Assembly (NCBI GenBank): GCA_026936325.1
Contig: JAPTHN010000013.1
Span: 16,704,632 to 16,768,631, forward strand
Reading direction: 5' to 3'
From: Platynereis dumerilii
Lineage: Eukaryota; Annelida; Polychaeta; Phyllodocida; Nereididae
Length of the DNA: 64,000 nucleotides
Numbering within the stretch: position 1 is the first letter of the stretch; the number at the start of each line of letters is the position of its first letter. A model generated the notes under the pieces. That model did not search any database, was not told the origin of the DNA, and saw nothing but the letters and a program-made list of their open reading frames with translations. A program made the position numbers and the translations under genes. Of this stretch, positions 34,246-45,398 are shown in pieces.

Positions 34246-34839
34246 TTGTGCAAAAAAGGCCAGGATACTAATTGTGTACTTTTTGTTTATTTCATTATTT
34301 CGTTATTTATTTTCATTATTTCTTAATTGCAGAACATACTTCTGTATAAGTTCAAATAAAGTAAAATTGACACTTTTTTTTTGTAATTATATAACTGGCT
34401 GAACACAGTCTGCTTCAGAGGCAGTTGTCAGGCCATCCTCCCCACGCAAGCCCTGCTAAAATGGACAGGGCTTTCTGCTATTTCCAACTTCTTCTGTGAT
34501 TGGCTGCTTATTTAGGTCATTTATATAGCATTTTGCATGCAGATTTAGTCCGATTATGGACACTTAGAGGATTACTGGCAACTGAGAAAAACAGTGTAAA
34601 ACAAGCAAACTTTCAAACAGTTTCATTTTAGAACTGTGAAAATACATAATTCAATGGAATTTTCGGAACTGTGATAGCACCTTTCTACAATACACAATTT
34701 CTCCATTTGTAACAGTGTGAAACAGAAGCAACAATTTCAAACTGTGATGTAGCTGAGCCAAAATTGGGTCAGTTAATCAAGTATTCATGAATTAGCAAAG
34801 GTTATGGGCCATTTTGTCATGGTATGACCATAGACTTGA
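34246..34839. other. No recognisable feature
   Basis: AT-rich; nothing identified. Confidence 0.5.
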
Positions 34840-35035
34840 CGACGGACTCTGGCCTACGTGACGTTATGTTGTTTTGTCATGCGACCTCACCGGTCATGGC
34901 GCACACTAACTTGAATTGGTGACGTCATGGCAACTGCTATTGCAGGTGGCGTCACGAACAGACAGAGACTCGTTGTGATATTTAGCAGCGCACTGCACAG
35001 AACTAGTAGTCAACATGGTCAAAGTGTTACCAGGT
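34840..35035 (+). promoter_or_regulatory. CRE-containing, CpG-bearing region with possible first exon
   Basis: The stretch holds TGACGTTA and TGACGTCA sites around CACCGGTCATGGCGC. An ATG in good context (CAACATGG, 35015) encodes only MVKVLP before a donor-like CCAG/GTACTT at 35033. A related 70-bp block occurs inverted at about 43375-43432, so this may be a dispersed repeat and not a promoter. Confidence 0.25.
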
Positions 35036-36478
35036 ACTTGTGCTGTGCTTCGTTCCTATCGCCCCAGACGCAGTAGGCCTCACAGGGCAGTGTGTTATTT
35101 ACCACAACTTTACAGCAAAAGTCAATAGGACTGATTTCTTACACGTGTGCATAAATAAATTACTGCTATTGCATGGTTACTAGTAGAAACAGTCCTTTTG
35201 AGCTCTTTTGACTTTGGCTGTAAATCATGCCTGGATAGATAGATCTATTATAGATAGATCCATAGACTTTATTTTCCGAGGGTAAGACGTATTAAGTGTG
35301 TGAGCCACTCCATTCAGCATTTGAACTAAGAGCATGCAGTCTGCCCGGCCTTTGTCATACCCTTCTCCCCCCCTTCCCCTGGCCTCTAGTAGTGTGCTGA
35401 AACTATTTTGGTTTTTATCAACCAGTTTGCTCCAAAAAATTTCCTCCCGTCCCAATAAGCCTACCAAAAGTGTAAATACAGGACGAAAACCCCTAATCTC
35501 TCTATCAATGTTTTGAAAAAAATAAACATTATATGCATGAAATTAAAATCATTATATAAAATGAATAAAGAAGAAATTAGGTCATTGTTATGAAAAAAAA
35601 TTATCACTTTTAAATTAGGCCCTATAGTTGTATATTAAGAAGGGCCTAAGTCATATTTGGTTTATCTGATTATGGACGGGCAAAATTAAGCAGCACTGGT
35701 CTTTTGCATGATTTCTCTGTTAAGATATGTTTTTGTCTACCTGCATTGTGTGAAAAACGATTTTTGATAGAGCTACGGTATTAACAAGGGTTGATAGCTT
35801 TTTACCAGCTTTTTGATAGAAAAACGGCGGCTGTGCTTGCTGTGTGGCACTAAATGAACTTTATTAAAATGAATGTTGACTTGATAATGTTACACATCTC
35901 TTAATCTTTCTGTTTTTTTATATGAAATCCCCAAGCCTTTTTAAAAATCTATTTACTATTTAACTAGCATTCATCAATTGCAGAAAATTATGAGTCGGAA
36001 TAAAAATCATGTATGGATGTGAACTTTTTCAGCGAAATCAAATTAATTTAAAACTAATAAGTTCACTCTGACCAATTATATGATATTTTCTTTTTCTTTT
36101 GTTAATACATGTTTACCCCTGTACAATTAACCCTGACACGTTCTCTTAAATTATGTAATGAATTGCTCAATTTAAACAACAGTGTCATCCAATTCAAGTT
36201 CACGCCTTTTCAGAACAATAGACTATAGTAGGCCTATTATTACTGCATTACACTTTTTTAGAGAAAAATAAAGCGCAAAAAGGACTTGAAACAATTTCAT
36301 AGGCCTATACTAACTCTAAACATAAAATTAAAATATATCAATTATTTGATTAACGTTTTTATGACATCGATTCATTCACAAAAAAAGAAGATAGGTAACC
36401 CTACACTGTAGACAGATCAAAATCATTTTATTTTGAGTCAGTTTGCACAAAGTAAACGCTAGCTAGATCAGCTAATAT
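35036..36478. other. No identifiable gene; old repeat pieces
   Basis: Near 35225-35290, GATAGATC repeats lead into ACTTTATTTTCCGAGGG, which looks like a minus-strand LINE 3' end. Near 35440-35500 is a half copy of the hairpin MITE seen at 53974-54138 (AGCCTACCAAAAGTGTAAAT). The remainder is AT-rich and unassigned. Confidence 0.45.
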
Positions 36479-36610
36479 CAATAGATTGATACAATAGATT
36501 GATACAATAGATTGATACAATAGATTGATACAATAGATTGATACAATAGATTGATACAATAGATTGATACAATAGATTGATACAATAGATTGATACAATA
36601 GATTGATACA
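36479..36610. repeat. 13-bp minisatellite, about ten copies
   Basis: Perfect copies of ATAGATTGATACA. The array unit GATTGATACA reappears at 36790 after a G-rich insertion. Confidence 0.95.
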
Positions 36611-36789
36611 GGGGGGGATCCAGAAAATTCCGGTGGGGGGGTCTATCGGGCTATCGCATCATGGAATGCATAATTCGCGACATGACGCGACTGCGCGCTG
36701 ATAAAATTAACATGTAAAAATATATAAATTTTGGTCTGGTGGGGGGGGGGGATGCATCCCCCCCATCCCCCCCCCTGCGTCCGTCCTTG
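36611..36789. mobile_element. Small G-rich insertion within the 13-bp array
   Basis: It begins GGGGGGGATCCAGAAAATTC and ends CCCCCCCTGCGTCCGTCCTT, a loose inverted pairing of G and C runs. The array unit GATTGATAC stands on both sides, so the insertion either split the array or used the unit as its target. Confidence 0.55.
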
Positions 36790-36805
36790 GATTGATACAT
36801 TGTAC

Positions 36806-36890
<85 letters not shown>

Positions 36891-36922
36891 GACAGATAGA
36901 CAGATAGAAAGATAGAAAGATA
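36806..36922. repeat. GATA microsatellite
   Basis: Nearly pure GATA repeats with a few GACA and GAAA variants. Leu-Ser-Ile-Tyr frames on the minus strand are artefacts. Confidence 0.95.
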
Positions 36923-37540
36923 GATGGCCCATGCAACCAGAAAAATCCGAAATCTAGTTGACATCAATTCGGGACAAGTTGATCGCTAGTTCATGCATGG
37001 AGAAATATATATGTAAGTTGTCATGTGGGCCTATCATATGTAGCATGTATACATATTATATGAACATGCAAATATGTCAAATAATGCAAATAACAGGCCT
37101 AAAACTCTTTAATTTCTCATACATTTTCATTGCCTTGTTTTGCCTTCTACCATCAATTTATTGTCAATCACTATATAATTACCGCTGCCTAGCAACACAA
37201 CTCACCAAATCCAGCATGGTTGCTATGCTCAATGTAGCCACTAACTGCCCCCCCTTTCACTCCCATCCCCCAAATATGCCAATCCGATTCATCTAACCTC
37301 TGCCCTCCGTGTTAATGGGGGGTCTCCTCCTCCCTACTGCTCAACAGTATTCCGTAATAATCCTTCAAAAGTCTTCATTTCTCATCCCCCATCCACCACT
37401 CCATTTAATGTAAACAAATGATTTTACCAAATAACAACAGAGGGCTCTGCAAATCACAACCTACACACACAACTCCCCTATTGGATTATGTATGAACAAC
37501 ATAATGCCCCAGTGTCCACACTTCAGTTAGGGGGTAGAGG
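36923..37540. other. No identifiable gene
   Basis: AT-rich, then C-rich around 37240-37400. A frame at 36958-37296 on the plus strand is unassigned. Confidence 0.45.
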
Positions 37541-38556
37541 TGTCAACTTATGCTATCAAGCGCCAATGGGTGTAATGTTTAAATGGGTCTCCATGGGTGC
37601 CAATGGGTGTAAATGTTTGCCAATGGGTGCCAATGGGTGTGAATGTTTGCCATTGGGTGTAAATGTTTGCCAATGGGCGTAAATGTTTGCCAATGGGTGT
37701 AAGTGTTTGCCAATTGGTGTAAATGTTTGCCGATGGGTGTAAATGTTTGGCAACGGGCGCAAATGTTTGCCAACGGGCGCAAATGTTTGCCAACGGGCGC
37801 AAATGTTTGTCAACGGGCGCAAATGTTTGCCAACGGGTGCAAATGTTTGCCAACGGGTGCAAATGTTTGGCAACGGACGCAAATGTTTGGCAATGGGCGC
37901 AAATGTTTGGCAATGGGCGCAAATGTTTGCCAACGGGCGCAAATGTTTGCCAACGGGCGCAAATGTTTGCCAACGGGCGCAAATGTTTGCCAACAGGCGC
38001 AAATGTTTGCCAACGGGCGCAAATGTTTGCCAACAGGCGCAAATGTTTGCCAACAGGCGCAAATGTTTGCCAACGGGCGCAAATGTTTGCCAACGGGCGC
38101 AAATGTTTGCCAACGGCCACAAATGTTTGCCAACACGCGCAGATGTTTGCCAACAGGCGCAGATGTTTGCCAATGGGCATAAGTTTGCCAACGGGCGCAA
38201 ATGTTTGCCAACGGGCGCAACTGTTTGCCAACGGGCACAAATGTTTGCCAACGGGCGCAAATGTTTGCCAACGGGCACACATGTTTGCCAACGGGCGCAA
38301 ATGTTTGCCAACGGGTGCACAGGTTTGCCAACGGCTGCAAATGTTTTCCAACGGGCCAATGTTTGCCAACGGGAGCACATGTTTGCCAACAGGCGCGAAT
38401 GTTTGCCAACGGACGCAAATGTTTGCCAACGGCCGCACATGTTTGCCAACGGGTGCACATGTTAGCCAATGTTGGCCAACGGGCGCAAATGTTTGCCAAC
38501 GGGCGTAAATGTTTGGCAATGGCCCTAAATGTTTGTGTCAACTGATGCTATCAAGC
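37541..38556. repeat. 20-bp minisatellite, about 47 copies, with flanking direct repeat
   Basis: The unit is AATGTTTGCCAACGGGCGCA; edge copies drift to CCAATGGGTGTA. The array is bounded by a 21-bp sequence repeated on both sides, differing at one base: TGTCAACTTATGCTATCAAG plus C at 37541-37561, and its counterpart with G for T at 38536-38556. Because 20 is not a multiple of three, each frame repeats every 20 residues (for example MFANGRKCLPTGANVCQRAQ) and stays open on both strands up to 323 codons. None is likely to be a gene. Confidence 0.93.
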
Positions 38557-39643
38557 CATAACTTAAGCCTTGGCTCTCAAACCTCCCGTTCGTAGAACGG
38601 GTATAATGCTAGTCAGCATAATTGACACTGATACGAGAGACAAATTTAAACAATGCCGTAAAACAATATTCATAATCCATCAGATCAATGTAGTTTCTGT
38701 TATGGATTCAATAGGGCGCAAAGATAGCCAATTCTGTCAACCTATTGAGCTCTAAGTTTAGAGTGGTGTTTAATAATGTAGCTAGACTGAATGTTTTAAA
38801 ATACTTTAAATACTCAAATGAGAATTGAGTTGGCACTGATTGCATTGGCACTGAGAAACTTAATTGACTGTTTAAACAATGATGTAGGGCTCCAGGTTAT
38901 CAGGTTCAACTTATAAATTATATAGGTGCGAATTGCAATTGATTGACTTCAAAGTGTGAAGTCTTGACTGTAATTCAGGACTGCCTGACACAAAGAAATG
39001 AAATAGTCAATGTCATGTGGTTCTTGTTAAGATCAGGCCTCCGATGTCAAGGTATGGCCGTTACGTCATGGGATTGGGAAAATATAAATAAATCCATTTC
39101 ACTGGAAATATGTTGCTCTCTGCTCTTATCTTTTTTTACAAATGAAATACGTGCCTTTATGGGAGATAACTCCAAGGCAATAACTGCTCTTGTTAATTAA
39201 GGTTTAGACAGGGCACTTGCAAAAGTGGTAAAAAGTTGGACACTTTTGTGGTGTCCAAATGGTGAGACAAAAGTGATTAGTACTATATATTAGACATAAG
39301 TAACTGAATTCCAATCATTTCGACTGAAATTTATAGACATTTAACAGAAGATTGTGTTAAAATTTTAAAAAATCATAATTTGACCAAATTTATTTGATAA
39401 GATATAGGCCTATTTTCAGTGGGTACCATGATGTAACATTTGGTGTCAATGTTGTTATATCCATGATATGGCTCCTGAAAGCTAAATTTAACAAAACTTA
39501 TTCATTTTCTTTCTCTCAATGTTGAGTAGATCTACAATGGCTTTGGAAAATGGCTGAATATATTACAGGAGTCGCTATGGCACCACAGAATACTTGATCA
39601 AACATGATTATGTCAGATGGTGTCCAAATGTTACGTCCCTAAC
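38557..39643. other. No identifiable gene
   Basis: Contains the first copies of a GTGTCCAAATGTTACGTC-like motif (39250, 39430, 39619) that continues on the far side of the next element. Confidence 0.45.
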
Positions 39644-41217
39644 ATCCCAGTCAACATTTGAGTCTGCACAGCACTCACTGTGAGATCACAAGAAACTCAC
39701 ATCGTGATGTCATGCTTGAGAGTGTCATCAAGACATCACAGTGACCTCACACCTTGTGACCTCATGCATTGCTACCTCATGCAGAGCTCTCTGAAATCTC
39801 ACATACTGAGGTCAAAATGTGAGCCCACTACGAGCTCACAGTGAGCTCACATATGATGGTGTCACTATGAGATCTCTCAGGGAGGTGACAAGGAAATCAC
39901 TCAGAGATATCACAGAGAGCCTACATTGTGACCTCATGCATTGCTACCTCATGCAGAGCTCACAGAAGTCTCACATGCTGAGGTCAAAATGTGAGCTCTC
40001 TTTGAGCTCACAGTGAGCTCACAAATGACGGTGCCACTATGAGATCTCACAGAGAGCTCACACTGTGAGCTCTTTGTGACAGGAAGTGACATCACATGGC
40101 CATCACAACATTCCATCCACCATTTTGAATCAACATGTAACAGGGAAATTTGGGAGATGAAATAATGCATGTAAGTACACTTTTATGTAGTTTGTAGATT
40201 TGGAAATTATGTTAGTATAGGTGAAACACTTAGAGATTCCACAGGCATAGACATTAAGCATCCAGAAATTGACAACTATATGTGTTTTGACAGTTAAATT
40301 ATACAGCAGTTTTGGCACAATCTTTTAACTGCCATTTAGTACACTGTAAAATCTGAATTTTGAGTCAGCTTAAATGATTGAGTGAGACGGTTGCACAATT
40401 CCTTTGAGCTATCATAGCTTGTTGTTTGAAGTTATAACAACGAAAAGATTATCATAACTCAAAATATCAAGCTATTTCAGCTCAAACATATTGTGCAACC
40501 ATCTCACTCAATCATTTGAGCTGACTCAGAATTTCAAATTTTACAGTGTATCTGGAGCCATTGCACTAAACAAACACATACAGTGATGTTTTCTATTTTA
40601 ATTGACAATATTTCCCGGAATAATTAGAAAATAGACAATAAGCACACACACAGTATAGGATAATTCAGCCTAAATATATATGGGACATTATTGAAGTTGC
40701 TGATATATTATATGTAGCACATACATGTATTTGTATTATTTTTATTTGTTTCAGGTTGCTGGTTGATATGTATGGGTTGGACTACAGGAATGGAGATTGA
40801 AGAAACTTGGATAAAGCCCCCCCCCCCCCCCCCATCTAGCAACATGATTTGACAAATAAAATCAGTGAACAAACTTGCTATTCTGTTTGTGTATTTATCT
40901 AAAACTTGAAGAGGTCAATGAGGGTGATATGAGGTCACAGGAAGTTCACCCTGCAGAGGTCACAGAAAGTTCAGGCTGCGGAGTTGACCTCAGAAAAGGC
41001 TCACAGAAAGCTCACAAGAGGCTCACATGAATCTCACTATGAGACCTCACATTTGGCTCACAGGGAGCTCACAGTGTGACCTCAGCTTTTGAGTTCAAAT
41101 CACCCTCATTGACTGGCTTCAAAATGAGGTTGATGTGAGGTATTTTCTGTGAGCTTTCAAGGTGTCTTTGAAGAGCTCACAGATATATCACAGTGAGGTC
41201 AAATTGTTGACTGGGAT
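39644..41217. mobile_element. Inverted-repeat element rich in GAGCTCACAGTGAGCTCAC, 1.57 kb
   Basis: ATCCCAGTCAACATTTG at the left faces CAAATTGTTGACTGGGAT at the right. Two zones, 39660-40080 and 40920-41200, are dense in CTCACAG/CTGTGAG and AGCTCACA motifs. A smaller MITE sits between them. No transposase frame and no clear target duplication (CCCT is shared loosely). Confidence 0.75.
40342..40548. mobile_element. TA-flanked palindromic MITE, 207 bp, nested
   Basis: CACTGTAAAATCTGAATTTT at the left mirrors AATTTTACAGTG at the right, and the pairing continues through GAGTCAGCT and ATGATTGAGTGAGA. TA stands outside both ends. It is nested in the 1.57 kb element, so it is younger than that element or was carried with it. 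Confidence 0.85.
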
Positions 41218-41218
41218 C

Positions 41219-41518
41219 CCTGCTGGTTTGTTATTGGCCAAAGGATATTCTATTTTCAGACATTTCATAACATCCCCATATTCTTTTGCATAATTTCTGA
41301 CACCAAAAAAGGTGCCATCACCACTGGAATTAGCATAAGATCGTCCTGATGTGCAAAAGCGAGGCTGGTCTTCGTTACGTCCACAATCTGCAGAGACATG
41401 CTGACAGAAAGTTGATAATATTGAATTAACAGTAGCAGAGATGTTGTTGAAACCATCTGTTGCAGACTCACAACTAATTTTGCAAAGGTTTTGGCCACAT
41501 TTCTTCAATGCATACCAT
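41219..41518 (-). CDS. Possible exon of an unknown cysteine-rich protein
   Basis: On the minus strand a pyrimidine-rich acceptor (TTCTCTTTCTAAG) is followed by an open frame: WYALKKCGQNLCKISCESAT, DGFNNISATVNSIL, STFCQHVSADCGRNEDQPRF, then SYANSSGDGTFFGVRNYAKE and MKCLKIEYPLANNKPAG. It has seven or so cysteines and two N-glycosylation sequons (NIS, NSS), which would suit an extracellular protein. It runs into the 1.57 kb element, whose insertion lies at or near the exon end. No family recognised. It may belong to the host or to a surrounding element. Confidence 0.35.
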
Positions 41519-43459
41519 TCTTAGAAAGAGAAAATCCAGACCAAAGTCAGCTCCACTTTGTAATCGACGCTGTCCATGTTACATCCAAGTCATATACTCC
41601 TAATATTTTAGTACAGATGTTAGCCTCTGGCACTGAAGACAGTCATCTTGACAAAATCTGTAATCTGGATCATTTCTAACATTTGAATGCTTTAAAAACC
41701 TTCAACTGGAACACTTTTTCTCAGTTTGTTTTGAAAATACAACTGGATGTAACTGAGACACCAAATTCACTTCATCCTATCTTGTGTCCATGTTACGTCA
41801 TGGTAAAAGCAGGTGTAATTCTTTTAGTTTCTCAGAATGGAAGGTTATACATACTAGAATTTCAAAAACTAGCCATGAGTTATACCAAGATTGCTCACAA
41901 TATTCATTTAATATTATAAGTAAGTGTAAATAGCCAAATCCTGGCTATGACGTAACATGGACAGCATGTGTGGTGTCATAAGTTACATCATGGGCATAAA
42001 TCAAATCAAAATTCCCCTAAAATGGAGTAAAACGTGGCTTGTTCTATCATTTTACTTAACTTTCACAGTCCGGCATTCATAAATTCATGTTAAATACTTT
42101 TTGTGCAAGACAATCACAAGATATCCTATTATTTCTGAGGACATAACTTTTCAAGACTAGGATGTAACCGAGACACCAATTTGAAATCCTGATTACTTTT
42201 GGTCAAACAATTTATTTTGAGTGCTTCATTTGTACCTGGCAGGTAAAATAAGGATACACAGGATAGGAAATTTAATTTCAATTGCATTTTTATTGGAAGA
42301 AATCCACAAAGCAATCCATAAACCTCAAGTCAAACTCCACTTCTCTTGTATCAACATACGCTATCGTCTGTGGGGGGGTTAAACACATGAAATATCAATT
42401 TTCCTACAGAAATAGATGTCTAATATTGTTGGACTGCACTGCAGAAATGCAGCCTTTAATGGATGTTTGATAAATTTTCATTTATTGTCACAGAAAAGCA
42501 TAAAGTGTGCTCATATTTGCAAATCATAAAAAAAGTAAAATTAGCTTGGTGTTTTAGCAGCAATTTCTTGCGGTAAAAATTAATGAAAATGCAAGAAAAT
42601 GAAATTTTGAGGGATAGATAGTAGTCTCACAGATCATTGGTGGTAATTTATGCAAAATGCACATAATATATTATAGCTAGGTGAGAAATTGTATCACCTG
42701 TTGAACATTGGTGTCCAATGTTACATCATAATTTTTTTGTTTCATGAATATTCAGTTCAAAATCCTTCACAGCAATGCAATACTTGCATCAATTTTTGCT
42801 TCTGTTGAAATAATTTATAAAAAGTATAAATTTTGTTAGCCTCTGTCAGGTTCTAACCTCTTTAACATGATTTTAAACTTTAAAATGGTGTCCTGTTACA
42901 TCATGGAATATTTTTACCATTTTATTCCACAAGATTCACTGGGTTTCACTAGAGATTGAAAGTAATTGTTTATTTTTAAAGGATAAGTACATTTGTACTT
43001 TAATGTGGTAGACAGATGCTATTTGCTGTCTGATTTTTCACAATTTCAGTGTGCTGTCCATGTTACGTCCACAAATTTTCGAAAATAAAAAAATTAAATA
43101 TCTCCCAAGATAATAAAGCAATTATCTTGCAATATTACATATAAATGGCAGATGGTACTGTCTACCTCCACTTATGATTTCAATGATATTGAAGGTAGTT
43201 TAAAAGCTGGATACCAAACTGTCCATGACGTAACGACCATACCTGGAAATCGGAGCCTTGATCTTAATTGAAATGGACCAAAACGGCGGCTGCAGTCGAC
43301 AGAATCAAACAAGAAATGAAATGTTGATCAGCGTGCAAAGAGGTCATTAACCTTATTGACGTGACGTTACAATATGATGCGCGCCATGACCGGTGGGGGC
43401 GCTGACCCAAATCAACATAGATGACGTCACATATTATAAAAATATTGGATGGGAAGGAG
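41519..43459. repeat. Zone with recurring GTCCATGTTACGTC motif
   Basis: Versions of TGTCCATGTTACGTCA or its complement occur near 41570, 41786, 41946, 42160, 42715, 42892, 43052 and 43215. Small frames here have no known domain. At about 43375-43432 lies an inverted relative of the CRE-containing block at 34870-34935 (CACCGGTCATGGCGC in common). Confidence 0.55.
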
Positions 43460-43558
43460 TCCAATATAGAGTATAATTGGATGAAGAAAAGTTATATTGG
43501 ATGAGGCGCAGCCGAATCCAATATAACTTTTCTGAATCCAATTATACTCTATATTGGA
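43460..43558. repeat. Near-perfect hairpin, 43-bp arms
   Basis: The arms 43460-43502 and 43516-43558 pair at 41 of 43 positions around the 13-bp loop GAGGCGCAGCCGA. The arms contain the motif ATCCAATATAACTTTTC, which returns three times as direct repeats at 43975-44035. Confidence 0.9.
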
Positions 43559-44990
43559 CGACTTACCATCCGATATCTATTATATTCTCCATCCAATATA
43601 AGTTATATTTTCCTTTTAAGTTGACCTGCTGCCAATTGGTCAAAAAATATTTGTTCAGATGTTTTAAATTTTCAGGATATGCTGCTAAGACAGCATTTTT
43701 CCCCTCTTAATTGAAAAGAAAAAAAATTGCAACATTTTTGGAAGGCTATTCAATACCACCCCAGGCTAACATTACAGGCAGCTGTAATTTTAGTGTTCAA
43801 ACCATGAAAGAGCAGTCAATGGTGACGTCACCAAGTCCATTGTCAGCATGCTCTCATGACGTCATCAGTTGTGATGTCACAATGACAAGTTGACCATTAT
43901 GACATCACCAGTGGTGACGTCACAATTGAACAACAAGTAGGGAAGTGATTGTTCTTCATTTAAAAACTGTCTCGGATCCAATATAACTTTTTTAGGATCC
44001 AATATAACTTTTCAGGATCCAATATAACTTTTCTCAGCATAATATAGCAAGGATATTATCCAAGAATACTCTCTTGTGATTGGCTGACACAATTCGAGTG
44101 GAGAATATAGTAAAATACTCGGAGTCCGACATCCATTTATTGTATCTGGGGTATGACTTGGGATGATGTTGTCAGGCTCGCTACTAAAGCAGGCTACTGT
44201 AGCCTGATCATAGCGTCATTGTGCACAGAATACTTCAACTTTACGTATTTTCAGAACAGCAAAAGGACATATAACGAAACAACTTATTAGACAGATTGAT
44301 GGATAAACATGGCCAGACAGACAAAATTTATTTAGTACTTTTTTCTTCTTTAAATTGTTTATCTTTGCATTCTTTGACTTTTTCAGCTTTGATAGCCTAT
44401 GTTTTTGGTTTTTTTGGTATATTACCTTAGCCTTTTTAGCAGAGTACTCCCATTATAATAACATCCGTTGGATTTATTGTACCATTGCTATGTTGTCTTG
44501 TCAGATAGACATAGGTAGGCCTAATGATGGCACACTTATTAAATACATCAGATTATACCATGCATGTGACAAGGCCGTCCTTCTTTTATCACCCTGTATT
44601 TACACAAAATGTTAATTTATGTGAAAATAAATCTTCCCCCACTCAGATTTTGTTGGGGACGCTCGGCGTAGACCGCAAAAGTCAGACCCAACCTGACTCA
44701 AGCAAAGTAAAAAGTGACACAATCCAAAAAGACTGAACTTTACTAAAAATTGGCACCCAACAAGACTCAACTTTATAGTAAATAAGTAAGAACTTCTGAC
44801 TGACAAGCCAGTCTGCTTTAGCAGGCAAGTGGCAGTGAGTCTGCAGACTGATGAAATTCAAGTGGAATTGGGTATCGAATTGGCTTCTAGGTCAGTGGGA
44901 CTGCTGCCTATCAGGTCCGTGTTCAACAGAACTCAGCAAAACTGTGTTTGACTGCTTCAAAAATGCATGTAAGCGAGGACGTGAAATACA
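43559..44990. other. No identifiable gene; scattered repeats
   Basis: Includes the three GGATCCAATATAACTTTT repeats (43975-44035), several GACGTCAC sites (43825-43925) and a palindromic GCAGGCTACTGTAGCCTG at 44189-44206, which has a relative at 45363-45380. Confidence 0.45.
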
Positions 44991-44993
44991 GCA

Positions 44994-45398
44994 CTAGCAG
45001 TGAAATGTAGTAGCCTGCTCGCTCGCGCCACGCAGGGAAATAGACTCAGGCGAGACTGTAAAGAATAAAATATTTTCATAATCCATGGGAAAATTTGAAA
45101 TCAACACATTTTGATTGGATGGCCTGTAATCAGTCACTTTTGAGACATTCCCACAGGAGGAGTTATCCCTCAACAAAAGGACCCACTGGCTTAGGGGAAA
45201 CAACTGGGTAGTCATAGAATCTGAAAGACCCGCCTCTTCTGTTTTTCTAGTTACCATACTCAGCAACTTACTTGCATCTGATTGGTCTAGCACATGGCCA
45301 TTCTCAACAAATGTGATAAGGTCCTTTTTTATAAGGTGGCTCGCACTCGCAAGTGATATGAAGCAGGCTTCTGTAGCCTGTAAGAACTTATCAGACAA
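44994..45398. mobile_element. Possible inverted-repeat element around GTAGCCTGCT
   Basis: GTAGCCTGCTCGCTCGC near 45010 is mirrored by GCAGGCTTCTGTAGCCTG near 45363. The minus strand carries a 134-codon open frame without known motifs. The limits are uncertain. Confidence 0.35.

Noticed and set aside
37548-38545. Frames of up to 323 codons on both strands
   Set aside because: They are produced by the 20-bp minisatellite, which stays open in several frames at once.
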